From the NCBI GenBank assembly GCA_900753095.1, contig CAADXT010000102.1:1-17795 (forward strand): DNA of 17,795 nt. The letters are read 5' to 3'. This DNA is from Eggerthellaceae bacterium (lineage in GTDB: Bacteria > Actinomycetota > Coriobacteriia > Coriobacteriales > Eggerthellaceae). Positions 11,121 through 17,795 of this stretch are shown piece after piece. The notes under the pieces were generated by a model, which had not been told where the DNA came from, did no database searches, and worked only from the letters and a program-made list of their open reading frames with translations. The position numbers were made by a program, and so were the translations under genes. The first letter of the stretch is position 1. Every line of letters begins with the position of its first letter.

Positions 11121-11702
11121 TTAGCGACCCTTCGTCTGATCCTTCTTAGGAGTGATGAGGTTGGAGATTGACTTGTAGATAACCAGCGTGAGCACTGCGT
11201 TGATAGCGCCCTTCAGCAGGTTGAACGGAACGAGGATGGGGATGATCATCGCCGTAACCGCTTCGAAGGGAACGCCCAGCCACATGGGGGTAACGATGAG
11301 GTTGCCCACCACGGCGCCGATGAGCGCTGCGATGATGCTGAGCACCAGGCCGCCGATGGCAGCGGGGTAGGTGCGCTTCTTCTTGTAGATGATGGCTGCA
11401 GGCAAAACGAAGCAGGTAACCGTAAGCACGTTCATCAGCGCGCCGGTGAAGTCGGCCATCAGCAGGCCGTGGATGATGGCGGTTACGATTCCCACGGCAA
11501 CGCCGGCGCCAGGGCCGAACGCGAAGCCGGAAACCATGGCAGGCATGTTCGAGGCGTCGAACTTAAGCCAGGTTACGCCGGGCAGCAAGGGGAACTCGAT
11601 GAACGAAAGAAGAACGCCAATGGCGCACATGAGGGCCATGGTTACCAGCTGTTTGGTGGACCATGCGTTGGTGTTCTTGGTGGGGGTGTTCGGGGTAGAC
11701 AA
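11121..11702 (-). CDS. ribU: Riboflavin-specific ECF transporter S component RibU
   Basis: The 193-residue substrate-binding membrane subunit of an ECF importer. About six hydrophobic helices are visible. The RibU-like string WLKFDASNMPAMVSGFAFGP (residues 45-64) fits the family's DxSxxPAL.GGFAFGP pattern. An FMN riboswitch just upstream independently supports riboflavin as substrate. The start is TTG at 11702 with AAGG 6 bases upstream; the SD immediately follows the last strand of the riboswitch P1 helix. A later in-frame ATG (residue 22) would cut into the first helix, so TTG is preferred. First gene of the operon with ecfA1, ecfA2 and ecfT. Confidence 0.9.
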   Translation of the reverse strand: MSTPNTPTKNTNAWSTKQLVTMALMCAIGVLLSFIEFPLLPGVTWLKFDASNMPAMVSGFAFGPGAGVAVGIVTAIIHGLLMADFTGALMNVLTVTCFVLPAAIIYKKKRTYPAAIGGLVLSIIAALIGAVVGNLIVTPMWLGVPFEAVTAMIIPILVPFNLLKGAINAVLTLVIYKSISNLITPKKDQTKGR

Positions 11703-11712
11703 AGTAAGCCTT

Positions 11713-11871
11713 CTGTCTCTTCCATCCGGACTTTAACCGTTGGCCTTGGATTTGCACCAAGTCAGCCTGCTTCGGCCGCCAAGCCAAGCAGGGTCGCGGG
11801 CTTCGGATGGGGCTATGTTGCCCCGCCTGTCCGTTACCGCCAGTGAGGAATTGCACCTCGCCCTGAAACAG
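11713..11871 (-). promoter_or_regulatory. FMN riboswitch (RFN element)
   Basis: On the minus strand the conserved FMN-aptamer blocks appear in order: TTTCAGGGCGAGGTGCAATT, CTGGCGGTAAC, AGCCCGCGA, TTGGTGCAAATCCAAG and GTTAAAGTCCGGATGGAAGA. The closing P1 helix is CTGTTTC (11871-11865) with GAGACAG (11719-11713). The ribU SD (AAGG, 11712-11709) begins at the very next base, so FMN-stabilised P1 would be expected to hinder ribosome access. No terminator hairpin fits in the 10 bases before the TTG, so control is probably translational. High FMN should shut off riboflavin uptake. Confidence 0.95.
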
Positions 11872-11883
11872 CGTTCGCGGGCT

Positions 11884-11912
11884 ATCCTACCACTGTTTCA
11901 TATGCGGCTCAA
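11884..11912 (-). promoter_or_regulatory. Promoter of the ribU-ecf operon
   Basis: Minus-strand -35 TTGAGC (11907-11912), 17-bp spacer, -10 TAGGAT (11884-11889). Predicted start near 11877, six bases before the riboswitch P1 strand. Confidence 0.75.
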
Positions 11913-11967
11913 CCGCGGAGGGGCGCCCGGGGCGGCGTTGCCCCTCAAGCGCCGCTTTCGCTTGATT

Positions 11968-12099
11968 CGCTTTTCGAAGAATTGATCAGTAGTTAGTGAA
12001 TGAAATCGCGGATATGGTTCGACGCGTGGTTCAGGGCGTCCCTGGAGGTTATGGTCGAATACTTGGGGCGATTTCTTTCAGGCAATTCTTCGGAAAGCG
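11968..12099. repeat. Core palindrome, copy 2 of the dispersed repeat
   Basis: Terminal inverted repeats 11968-11984 and 12083-12099 match at 16 of 17 positions. Inside, GAAATCGC (12002-12009) pairs with GCGATTTC (12068-12075), and CAGGG-CGT-CCCTG (12032-12044) forms the tip hairpin, exactly as in copy 1 (529-658). The hairpin loop and stem edges vary while pairing is kept. GC-rich blocks flank it on both sides (about 11917-11960 and 12104-12148), echoing the outer arms of copy 1. It sits between the ribU promoter and tRNA-Arg. Confidence 0.8.
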
Positions 12100-12164
12100 C
12101 GCTCCAGAGGCGCATTCGCGGCACCCCGGCTCCCGCCGAGCCCCGCCAGTTGCCTGATAATGCG

Positions 12165-12195
12165 GGTAGGATAACCCGCGAACGCCGATTCAGGT
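12165..12195 (+). repeat. Inverted partial copy of the riboswitch promoter -10 and 5' end
   Basis: Bases 12167-12195 (plus) match the minus strand 11889-11861 at 25 of 29 positions without gaps, covering TAGGATA, CCCGCGAACGC and TTCAGG. The original holds the -10 box and the first strand of the FMN riboswitch. The two copies face each other across the core palindrome. Whether this copy acts as a promoter for tRNA-Arg is unclear: no -35 lies at the right distance. Confidence 0.65.
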
Positions 12196-12221
12196 CCGAT
12201 CGTGCGGAGCGCAGGGTGTGG

Positions 12222-12227
12222 TAAGAT
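12222..12227 (+). promoter_or_regulatory. Possible -10 box for tRNA-Arg
   Basis: TAAGAT followed by AGC, 29 bases before the tRNA. It resembles the other TARGATAGC strings in the window; no clear -35 is seen. Confidence 0.35.
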
Positions 12228-12256
12228 AGCGGGGCTGTTATATCAGCATCCTTTTT

Positions 12257-12332
12257 GCCCCCGTAGCTCAGAGGATAGAGCGTCGGTTTCCTAAACCGTG
12301 CGTCGGAGGTTCGAGTCCTCTCGGGGGCGCCA
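12257..12332 (+). tRNA. tRNA-Arg (anticodon CCU)
   Basis: A full cloverleaf: acceptor GCCCCCG/CGGGGGC with discriminator G and encoded CCA (12330-12332). D arm GCTC/GAGC, anticodon loop TTCCTAA with CCT at 12290-12292, T arm GGAGG-TTCGAGT-CCTCT type. It reads AGG. The first anticodon-stem pair is a T-T mismatch. A strong terminator follows 9 bases downstream. Confidence 0.97.
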
Positions 12333-12341
12333 GCTTGTATG

Positions 12342-12367
12342 CGCCGGCTTTCCAGCCGGCGTTTTTT
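12342..12367 (+). terminator. Rho-independent terminator of tRNA-Arg
   Basis: CGCCGGCT (12342-12349) pairs with AGCCGGCG (12354-12361), loop TTCC, followed by six T's. Confidence 0.92.
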
Positions 12368-12373
12368 ATGCGC

Positions 12374-12406
12374 CAAAAAGAAGAGGCCCCGCATATGCGG
12401 GGCCTC
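12374..12406 (-). terminator. Rho-independent terminator of the pstP-rodA/pbpA-pknB operon
   Basis: Bases 12383-12406 are a perfect 24-base palindrome (GAGGCCCCGCA, TA, TGCGGGGCCTC). On the minus strand TTCTTTTTGG follows. It lies 22 bases past the pknB stop and faces the tRNA-Arg terminator. Confidence 0.88.
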
Positions 12407-12428
12407 TGTTGGTTCGATGAGGTGGGAG

Positions 12429-14390
12429 CTAGTTGCTTCCGTTGTTGCTGTTGCTGTTCGAGCCGTTGGTGTTGCCGGAGCCGTTGCCGGTGTTGGAGCT
12501 TGAGGAAGTGTCGGGGCCGCTCGATACCACCAGGAACACGGTAGAGCCGCTGGTGCTCTGGGAAATAACGTTGCCCTTCGCTACCGAGCTGTCCGACTTG
12601 TACTGCACATCGTACTTGTAGTCGGCCTTTTTGATGGCTTCCTTGGCCTTGCTCTCGCTCATGCCTACAACGCTCGGAGCCTCACCAGGGCCAGAGGAAA
12701 TTGTGATGGTGATGGTGGTTCCCTTGGCTGCAGTGCCGGTTTTGCTCTGCTTGGAAACGTTGCCCTTTTCCACGTCCTTGTTGGTTTCGGTGGTGGTGCT
12801 TACCGCGAAGCCCGCGCTTTCAAGCTTCGAGGTTGCCTGAGACTGCGTCATGCCCACAACGTTGGGGATGGTTACCTTCTCGGAGCCCTTGGAAAGGTGG
12901 AACACCACCGTATCGCCCTTGTTGGCGGTGCTGCCGGCGGAAGTCTCCTGCGAGGCAACCATGCCCTCGGGCACATCGTCGGAGAACACCGTGTCGCCCT
13001 GTTGGCCGTTCAAGCCGGCTTCGCTCAAGGCCTTCTGGGCATCATCGGCCGACTTGCCTTTCAAATCGGGCACGGTGATCTGCTCGGTTCCCTTGGAAAC
13101 GTTGATCTTGATGGTTGAGCCCTTTGCCGCCTGCTCGCCCGCCTGCGGGTCGGTGCTTACCACGTTGCCGGTGGAAACGGTGCTGCTGTACACCTCGGTT
13201 TCGGCGCCCACCTTGAAGCCTGCCTGCTCGAGCGTGGTGCGTGCCTGTGCGATGGGCTTGTTGGTTACGTCGGGCACGGTGACCTTGTCGCCCGAGCCGC
13301 CCATGGAAAGCGCGGCCGCCGCAATGCCCACAACGCACAGCAGCGCTACTACAACGCCGATGACGATGTTGCGCTTCTTCTTTTTGGCAGCCGCCGCCTC
13401 GTCTTCCGCGGAGTACACGCGCGGACCCACCTGGGTGAAGCCGCCGGTGGCCTGGCCGCCGGCAACGGGGCTCATAACCGCCGTGCCGTTCTGCATGGGG
13501 GCAACGCCGCCCATAACCTGTGTCTTAAGGCCGCTGATGTCGTCGCCCAAGGCGATGATGGGACGGCCTGCCAGGAAGTCGTTCAGGACGTGGCGCATCT
13601 CTGCGGCGTCCTTGAAGCGCTTGGAAGGATCCTTCTCCAGCGCCTTCATGATGATGGCTTCCAGACCAGGGTCGAGGTTGAGGTTGATGGTGCTCGGCGG
13701 GGCAGGGAGCTCGTTTACCTGCTTCACGGCAACGCTTACCGCGTCTTGTCCGTCGAAGGGCAGCTTGCCCGTGGTTGCCTCGTACAGCACCACGCCCAGC
13801 GAGTAGATGTCGCTTGCGCCGGTAAGCTCTTTGCCCTGCGCCTGCTCGGGCGAAACGTAGTGGGCGGTGCCCAGCACGGTTGCCGTCTGCGAAAGGCCCG
13901 CGTCGCCTGCGCGCGCGATGCCGAAGTCCATTACCTTGATGTTGCCATCAGGCTGGATCATGATGTTCTGCGGTTTGATGTCACGGTGGATCACGCCGCC
14001 CTCATGAGCAACGGAAAGCGCCTGCGCAATCTGGCTGCCGATTTCGGCCGCCTTGCGTTGGTTGATGGCGCCGCGTTCGTTGATGGCGGTTTTAAGGTCG
14101 GTTCCGCGAAGGAACTCCATGACGATGTAGTAGGTTTCGCCGTCAAGGCCCCAGTCGTAGATGCTTACGATGTAGGGGCTTTGCAGGTTTGCGGCAGAAG
14201 CCGCTTCCTGGCGGAAACGCTTGGTAAAGGTGGGGTCGGCAGCGTACTGCGGCAACATAACCTTCACGGCAACCGTGCGACCTAATACGTTGTCCTTCGC
14301 GCGGTATACCTCTGCCATGCCACCAAGGCCGACTCGTTCAGTTAGCGTGTAACGGTTGTTGAAAGTTCTGCCAACCATGCTTCCAGCCAC
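12429..14390 (-). CDS. pknB: PASTA-domain serine/threonine protein kinase PknB
   Basis: Membrane Ser/Thr kinase that senses peptidoglycan fragments or lipid II and controls cell-wall synthesis and division. Numbered from the GTG at 14390 (653 residues): Gly-rich loop VGLGGMAEV (20-28), ATP-binding Lys 43 (AVKVM), catalytic HRDIKPQN (135-142, D137), DFG (155-157), activation loop TATVLGTAHYVSPEQ (169-183) with likely phospho-Thr sites. A juxtamembrane K-K-K-K-R-N precedes one transmembrane helix (about 341-361), then four PASTA repeats from about 370. The last repeat is short, and the tail is Ser/Asn/Gly rich. Start choice: GGGAG lies 7 bases before this GTG, whereas an upstream ATG at 14477 lacks a site and would add 29 unrelated residues. 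Last gene of the operon. Confidence 0.92.
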   Translation of the reverse strand: MAGSMVGRTFNNRYTLTERVGLGGMAEVYRAKDNVLGRTVAVKVMLPQYAADPTFTKRFRQEAASAANLQSPYIVSIYDWGLDGETYYIVMEFLRGTDLKTAINERGAINQRKAAEIGSQIAQALSVAHEGGVIHRDIKPQNIMIQPDGNIKVMDFGIARAGDAGLSQTATVLGTAHYVSPEQAQGKELTGASDIYSLGVVLYEATTGKLPFDGQDAVSVAVKQVNELPAPPSTINLNLDPGLEAIIMKALEKDPSKRFKDAAEMRHVLNDFLAGRPIIALGDDISGLKTQVMGGVAPMQNGTAVMSPVAGGQATGGFTQVGPRVYSAEDEAAAAKKKKRNIVIGVVVALLCVVGIAAAALSMGGSGDKVTVPDVTNKPIAQARTTLEQAGFKVGAETEVYSSTVSTGNVVSTDPQAGEQAAKGSTIKINVSKGTEQITVPDLKGKSADDAQKALSEAGLNGQQGDTVFSDDVPEGMVASQETSAGSTANKGDTVVFHLSKGSEKVTIPNVVGMTQSQATSKLESAGFAVSTTTETNKDVEKGNVSKQSKTGTAAKGTTITITISSGPGEAPSVVGMSESKAKEAIKKADYKYDVQYKSDSSVAKGNVISQSTSGSTVFLVVSSGPDTSSSSNTGNGSGNTNGSNSNSNNGSN

Positions 14391-14504
14391 GTTTGTACTC
14401 CCTTTGGATCCATGCTTAACGACCATCGAATAAGCATATCGTATTACCCTGTCTAGTTTCTCGTGTTTGCAAGGCATTCCACGAGGATTTGAGAAACGTT
14501 TTCC

Positions 14505-17261
14505 TTACGGATCCCCCTGCACTTCAAGCGCCGCTTCCAGCACGCCTTGAGCGCGCCCAGCAGCACCGCCGGAAAGCTTTTCTCCTGCTTCTTCAAGAAC
14601 CACGGCAACTACTACCGAGCAGTCGTCGGAGGGGCCCATGCCCACGAACCAACGGTCGTCGTTTTCCTTGCCGGTTTCTGCGGTACCGGTTTTGCCGGCA
14701 ATCTGCACGCCGGAAACGGCGGCTGCCTTACCGGTACCGTTGTTGACTACGCCTTCGAGGACCTTGCGCACGCGCTTGGCCACCGAGGTAGAGCATACAT
14801 TCGACATAGAGGAAGGCGTTGCGCGATAGCTGTTCTTGCCATCGGAGTTGCTCACGCTATCCACCAGGTAGGGCTGCATGATGGTGCCGTCGTTGGCGAT
14901 TGCGCAGCCTACCAGCGCCATCTGCAGGACGGTGGCCTGCGGGCCTGCGGGGCTTGCGTGCTCGCCTACCGGTTCGCCGGCGGCTGCCCACGCGGTTTCC
15001 CACTGGGTCATCTCGTTCGGGTCGGGCATCAGCGATTTAGCCAGGGGCAAATCGAAGGTCAGCGCGTTGTTGAAGCCGAACTTTTCCGAAGAGGAAACCA
15101 GGCCCTCGGAGCCAATCTGGTCGCCTACCTGGGCGAACACGGTGTTGGCGGAAAGCTCGGTGGCGCGCTGCAGCGTGATGTTGCCGTACGATGCGTTGTT
15201 GAAGTTCGTTACCTTGCCGCCGCCGATGTCGAGCGTGGAAGGCGAGTTATAGGTGCTCGACTCGTTGGCCACGTTGTTCGCCAGCGCCGTGGTGAGCGTC
15301 ACGATCTTGAACGTGGAGCCGGGCGAGTACAGCGCCTGGGTTGCGCGGTTGTACAGGGCCGAGGAATCGCCGCCGGAGGAAAGGATGCTGTCAACGTCGC
15401 CCGCGTTGTAGGTGGGCGAAGAGGCCAGCGCCAGTACGGCGCCCGTCTTCGGGTCGATGGCGACGCAGGCGCCCTTGTAGCCCTTCAGCGCATCCTGCGC
15501 GGCTTCCTGGATACGGGAGTTGATGGTGAGCTTCACGTCGTTGCCCGCGGTGCCGGCGCCCGAGTAGGAGTTCAGCACATCGATCCACGAGGCGTAGTTG
15601 CTCTCGCCCTTCAGCGTGTCGTTGCAGGAAGACTCGATGCCCGCGGTGCCGTACGTGTCGGAAGCGTAGCCAACCACGTGCGATGCCAGGGTGCCGGCGG
15701 GGTATTCGCGCTTGTAGGAGCCGTCGCCTTGCAGCACGGAATGGGCCAGCAGCACGTTGTCGTACGTGGTGATGGCGCCGCGCTCGGTCTTCGATTCCTT
15801 CGCCAACGTGTGGTTGTTGATGGGCATGTTCTTGTAGTCGTCTGCCTGGATAACCATGATCATGGTGAGGTTCGCTACCAGAAGCGCGAACAGCGCGGAG
15901 AACACGATCATGGTGCCGGTAAGGCGCTTGCCCAGCGAAACGCGGCCCAGCGCACCGTTCAGGCTAACCACGCCCGTGCCCGAAGCCATCTCGGTGCCCA
16001 GCCCCGTGCCCTGGTCGCTGGCGCGCAGCAGGAAGCCCAGGATGATGAAGCTGGCCAGAAGCGAAGAGCCGCCTTGGCTTACGAAGGGCAGGGTGAGGCC
16101 CGTCAGCGGGATAAGGCGCGTAACGCCGCCCACGATGATGAAGGCCTGCAGCACGATTACCGCGGTGAAGCCCACGGCCATAAACGAGCTCACGTCGCTC
16201 TTCGCGCGCACGGAGATGAGGATGCCGCGGATGGCGAAGCACAGGTACAGAAGCAGCACGCCGGCAGCGCCCAGAAGGCCTGCTTCCTCGGCGATGGCGC
16301 TGAAGATGAAGTCGGACTCGACGATAGGAATCTGGTCGGCCATGCCGTTGCCGATGCCCACGCCGAACAGGCCGCCGTCAGCGATGCTGAAGATCGACTG
16401 CACCAGCTGGTAGCCCGTGTTGGTGGGGTCGGCGAAGGGGTTCAGCCAGGTGTCGACGCGCACCTGGACGTGGCTGAACAGGAAGTACACGAACACGAAG
16501 CCCACCGAAACCAGCAGAAGGCTGATAACGATGTAGGCATGCTTGCCCGTGGCAACGTAGAGCATGGTCACGAACACGAAGAACAGAACCAGAGCCGAGC
16601 CCAGGTCCTTCTCGAACACGATAACCAGCAGCGCCACAGCCCACATGAAGATCACGGGAACCAGCGCGCGCAGGTCGGGCACGCGGAAGGGGCCCACCTT
16701 GTGGTTGAACACGGAAAGCATCTCGCGGTTCTGCGCCAGGTAGGCCGCCAGGAAGATGACGATGCAGATTTTAGCCAGCTCACCAGGCTGAATGGAGAAG
16801 CCGCCGATGGAAAGCCAAATGCGCGAGCCGTAAATCTCGTTTCCGATAACGGGCAGCATAGGCGACATCAGCAAAAGGATGCCGGCGATCATGATGGTGT
16901 ACTTGTAGCTGCCCAGCTTGTCGAGGTTCTTCACGAATGCCAGGATGGCAACCATGAACACCACGCCCAGGAACAGCCAACCAACCTGCTTCATGGCCAG
17001 GTCGGGCGCAAGGCGGGTGATGAACGCGATGCCGATGCCCGAAAGCGCGAAGGAAAGCGGCAGGATGGCCGGGTCGGCACCGGGGGCGAGCTTGCGGATG
17101 GCCAGGTGCGCCACGACGAACGTGGCGAACATGCCCAGGGGCACGGTGAGGTTGTCGAGCGTTACCTGGTTGCCCTCGTTCATGGCAACCATGGCGAACA
17201 GCAATATAACAAGCGGAGCTGCGATGCACAGAAGCAGCAGCTCGGTGTTGCGTCGGGTCAT
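14505..17261 (-). CDS. RodA/FtsW SEDS glycosyltransferase fused to a class B penicillin-binding protein
   Basis: One uninterrupted 918-codon frame joins two normally separate cell-wall enzymes. Residues 1 to about 415 are a SEDS polymerase: about ten helices, SRIWLSIGGFSIQPGELAKI (146-165), EKDLGSALV (217-225), NPFADP (274-279, with the likely catalytic-loop Asp 278), SDFIFSAIAEEAGLLG (316-331) and LPFVSQGGSSLL (391-402). After a short linker (about 416-447) a PBP membrane anchor (448-470) leads into a class B transpeptidase with the active-site triad S649-T-F-K652, S704-A-N706 and K857-T-G859. All key residues are present, so it should both polymerise lipid II and crosslink. Separate rodA and pbpA adjoin in other actinobacteria, in this same pstP-pknB setting. 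ATG three bases after the pstP stop. Confidence 0.95.
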   Translation of the reverse strand: MTRRNTELLLLCIAAPLVILLFAMVAMNEGNQVTLDNLTVPLGMFATFVVAHLAIRKLAPGADPAILPLSFALSGIGIAFITRLAPDLAMKQVGWLFLGVVFMVAILAFVKNLDKLGSYKYTIMIAGILLLMSPMLPVIGNEIYGSRIWLSIGGFSIQPGELAKICIVIFLAAYLAQNREMLSVFNHKVGPFRVPDLRALVPVIFMWAVALLVIVFEKDLGSALVLFFVFVTMLYVATGKHAYIVISLLLVSVGFVFVYFLFSHVQVRVDTWLNPFADPTNTGYQLVQSIFSIADGGLFGVGIGNGMADQIPIVESDFIFSAIAEEAGLLGAAGVLLLYLCFAIRGILISVRAKSDVSSFMAVGFTAVIVLQAFIIVGGVTRLIPLTGLTLPFVSQGGSSLLASFIILGFLLRASDQGTGLGTEMASGTGVVSLNGALGRVSLGKRLTGTMIVFSALFALLVANLTMIMVIQADDYKNMPINNHTLAKESKTERGAITTYDNVLLAHSVLQGDGSYKREYPAGTLASHVVGYASDTYGTAGIESSCNDTLKGESNYASWIDVLNSYSGAGTAGNDVKLTINSRIQEAAQDALKGYKGACVAIDPKTGAVLALASSPTYNAGDVDSILSSGGDSSALYNRATQALYSPGSTFKIVTLTTALANNVANESSTYNSPSTLDIGGGKVTNFNNASYGNITLQRATELSANTVFAQVGDQIGSEGLVSSSEKFGFNNALTFDLPLAKSLMPDPNEMTQWETAWAAAGEPVGEHASPAGPQATVLQMALVGCAIANDGTIMQPYLVDSVSNSDGKNSYRATPSSMSNVCSTSVAKRVRKVLEGVVNNGTGKAAAVSGVQIAGKTGTAETGKENDDRWFVGMGPSDDCSVVVAVVLEEAGEKLSGGAAGRAQGVLEAALEVQGDP

Positions 17262-17264
17262 TAC

Positions 17265-17795
17265 CTACTCGCTTTCGTTGGCGCTCTTCTTCGTGTTCGA
17301 GGCAGAAGAGCCGGAAGAGGCAGTTGCGTTGGTGGTGGAAGCCGAATCGCCCGAGGCGGAGGGGGCGCCCTGCGCCGTGGAGGCGTCGCTTTGCTTGGTG
17401 GCGGCGTCCTGGCGGGAGATGTCCTCCTCGTAGGAGGCGATAAGCTCGTTGGCTTCCTCCATGCTTCCTACCGAGATGCCGTCGTTGATGCGGCTTGCCA
17501 CGCTGGGCGAGAGCTTGCTCACGTCAACATCGGTTACGCGGTCGAGGCTGGAAAGCGGCATGCCGAACAGTTCGTCCTGCAGGCCGCGGTACACGGCCAC
17601 CTTGCCGTCCTGGTTCACCAGGTAGGCGGAGTTGTTCACGTACTGGTAGGCTGTAGCGCCGGCAATGGCGAAGATGGCGATAACCGCCAAGATCAAGAAG
17701 GTGTAGAGCGCCTTCGACTTGCGCTCGGCCTTGCGCTCGCGCACCTCGCGGAAGCCCTCGACGTCCACCACCACGGCGGTGGCGTTGTCGTAGCC
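17265..17795 (-). CDS. pstP: PP2C-type serine/threonine phosphatase PstP, C-terminal part (5' end outside window)
   Basis: The frame is open to the window edge. Its first visible residues, G-Y-D-N-A-T-A-V-V-V-D-V, match the last PP2C motif (DNxTxVVV), whose Asp binds metal. Next come a charged segment (R-E-R-K-A-E-R-K), one transmembrane helix (L-Y-T-F-L-I-L-A-V-I-A-I-F-A-I), a small outer domain with YLVNQDGKVAVYRGL, and a long Ser/Thr/Ala-rich tail. This is the layout of membrane-anchored PstP/PrpC, which dephosphorylates PknB and its targets. The catalytic core lies outside the window. It is the upstream neighbour of the SEDS-PBP fusion with a 3-base gap, so one operon is likely. Confidence 0.88.
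   Translation of the reverse strand, partial: GYDNATAVVVDVEGFREVRERKAERKSKALYTFLILAVIAIFAIAGATAYQYVNNSAYLVNQDGKVAVYRGLQDELFGMPLSSLDRVTDVDVSKLSPSVASRINDGISVGSMEEANELIASYEEDISRQDAATKQSDASTAQGAPSASGDSASTTNATASSGSSASNTKKSANESE

Noticed and set aside
14391..14477. Upstream ATG start (14477) for pknB
   Set aside because: It lacks a ribosome binding site and adds 29 residues not typical of the family. GTG at 14390 has GGGAG at 7-base spacing directly before the kinase domain.
15900..16020. Possible sequencing frameshift joining rodA and pbpA artificially
   Set aside because: The frame is continuous through a credible linker and the PBP membrane anchor, with no leftover start codon and ribosome binding site at the junction that would mark two separate genes.
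1..17795. CRISPR arrays, insertion sequences, prophage genes, origin of replication
   Set aside because: No regularly spaced repeats, transposase, integrase, phage genes or DnaA-box clusters were seen on either strand.

Overview
The window reads like the chromosome of a high-GC actinobacterium, most likely class Coriobacteriia (order Eggerthellales). The clues are GC-rich codons, the actinobacterial pstP-rodA-pbpA-pknB gene order, tRNAs with encoded CCA ends, GTG and TTG starts, and LemA/DUF2207, split-barrel flavoprotein and ECF riboflavin transport genes of the kind common there. This is inference from gene content; no 16S or marker tree is available. No prophage, transposase or CRISPR array is visible.

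Left part, 1-3363, plus strand: the 3' end of a shikimate dehydrogenase gene; a large palindromic intergenic element; a minus-strand tRNA-Ser(UGA); then tadA and ispE, which are closely packed, and lemA, which seems to have its own promoter and a structured leader.

Middle, 3364-8003: a 435-base non-coding island holds a predicted structured RNA, a tRNA-Ser-derived remnant wrapped in palindromes, and an intact minus-strand tRNA-Ser(GCU). Next come a DUF2207 membrane protein, a DMT-family exporter and a shikimate-kinase-like ATPase whose start overlaps the exporter stop. A second copy of the structured RNA follows at 7661-7759 on the minus strand. The two copies are about 76% identical and differ at paired positions by compensatory changes. 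This is the strongest candidate for something undescribed here.

Right-middle, 8004-12406: a pyridoxamine-phosphate-oxidase-like flavoprotein, then a four-gene riboflavin ECF transporter operon (ribU-ecfA1-ecfA2-ecfT, minus strand). It is led by a clear sigma-70-type promoter and an FMN riboswitch whose last helix abuts the ribU ribosome binding site. Upstream lies a second copy of the palindromic element, flanked by an inverted duplicate of the riboswitch's 5' end, then tRNA-Arg(CCU) on the plus strand.

Right end, 12407-17795, minus strand: a cell-wall signalling operon. It has the PP2C phosphatase PstP (partial), a single 918-residue polypeptide fusing a RodA/FtsW SEDS glycosyltransferase to a class B penicillin-binding protein, and the PASTA-domain kinase PknB. 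Together they would couple muropeptide sensing and reversible Ser/Thr phosphorylation to peptidoglycan polymerisation and crosslinking.
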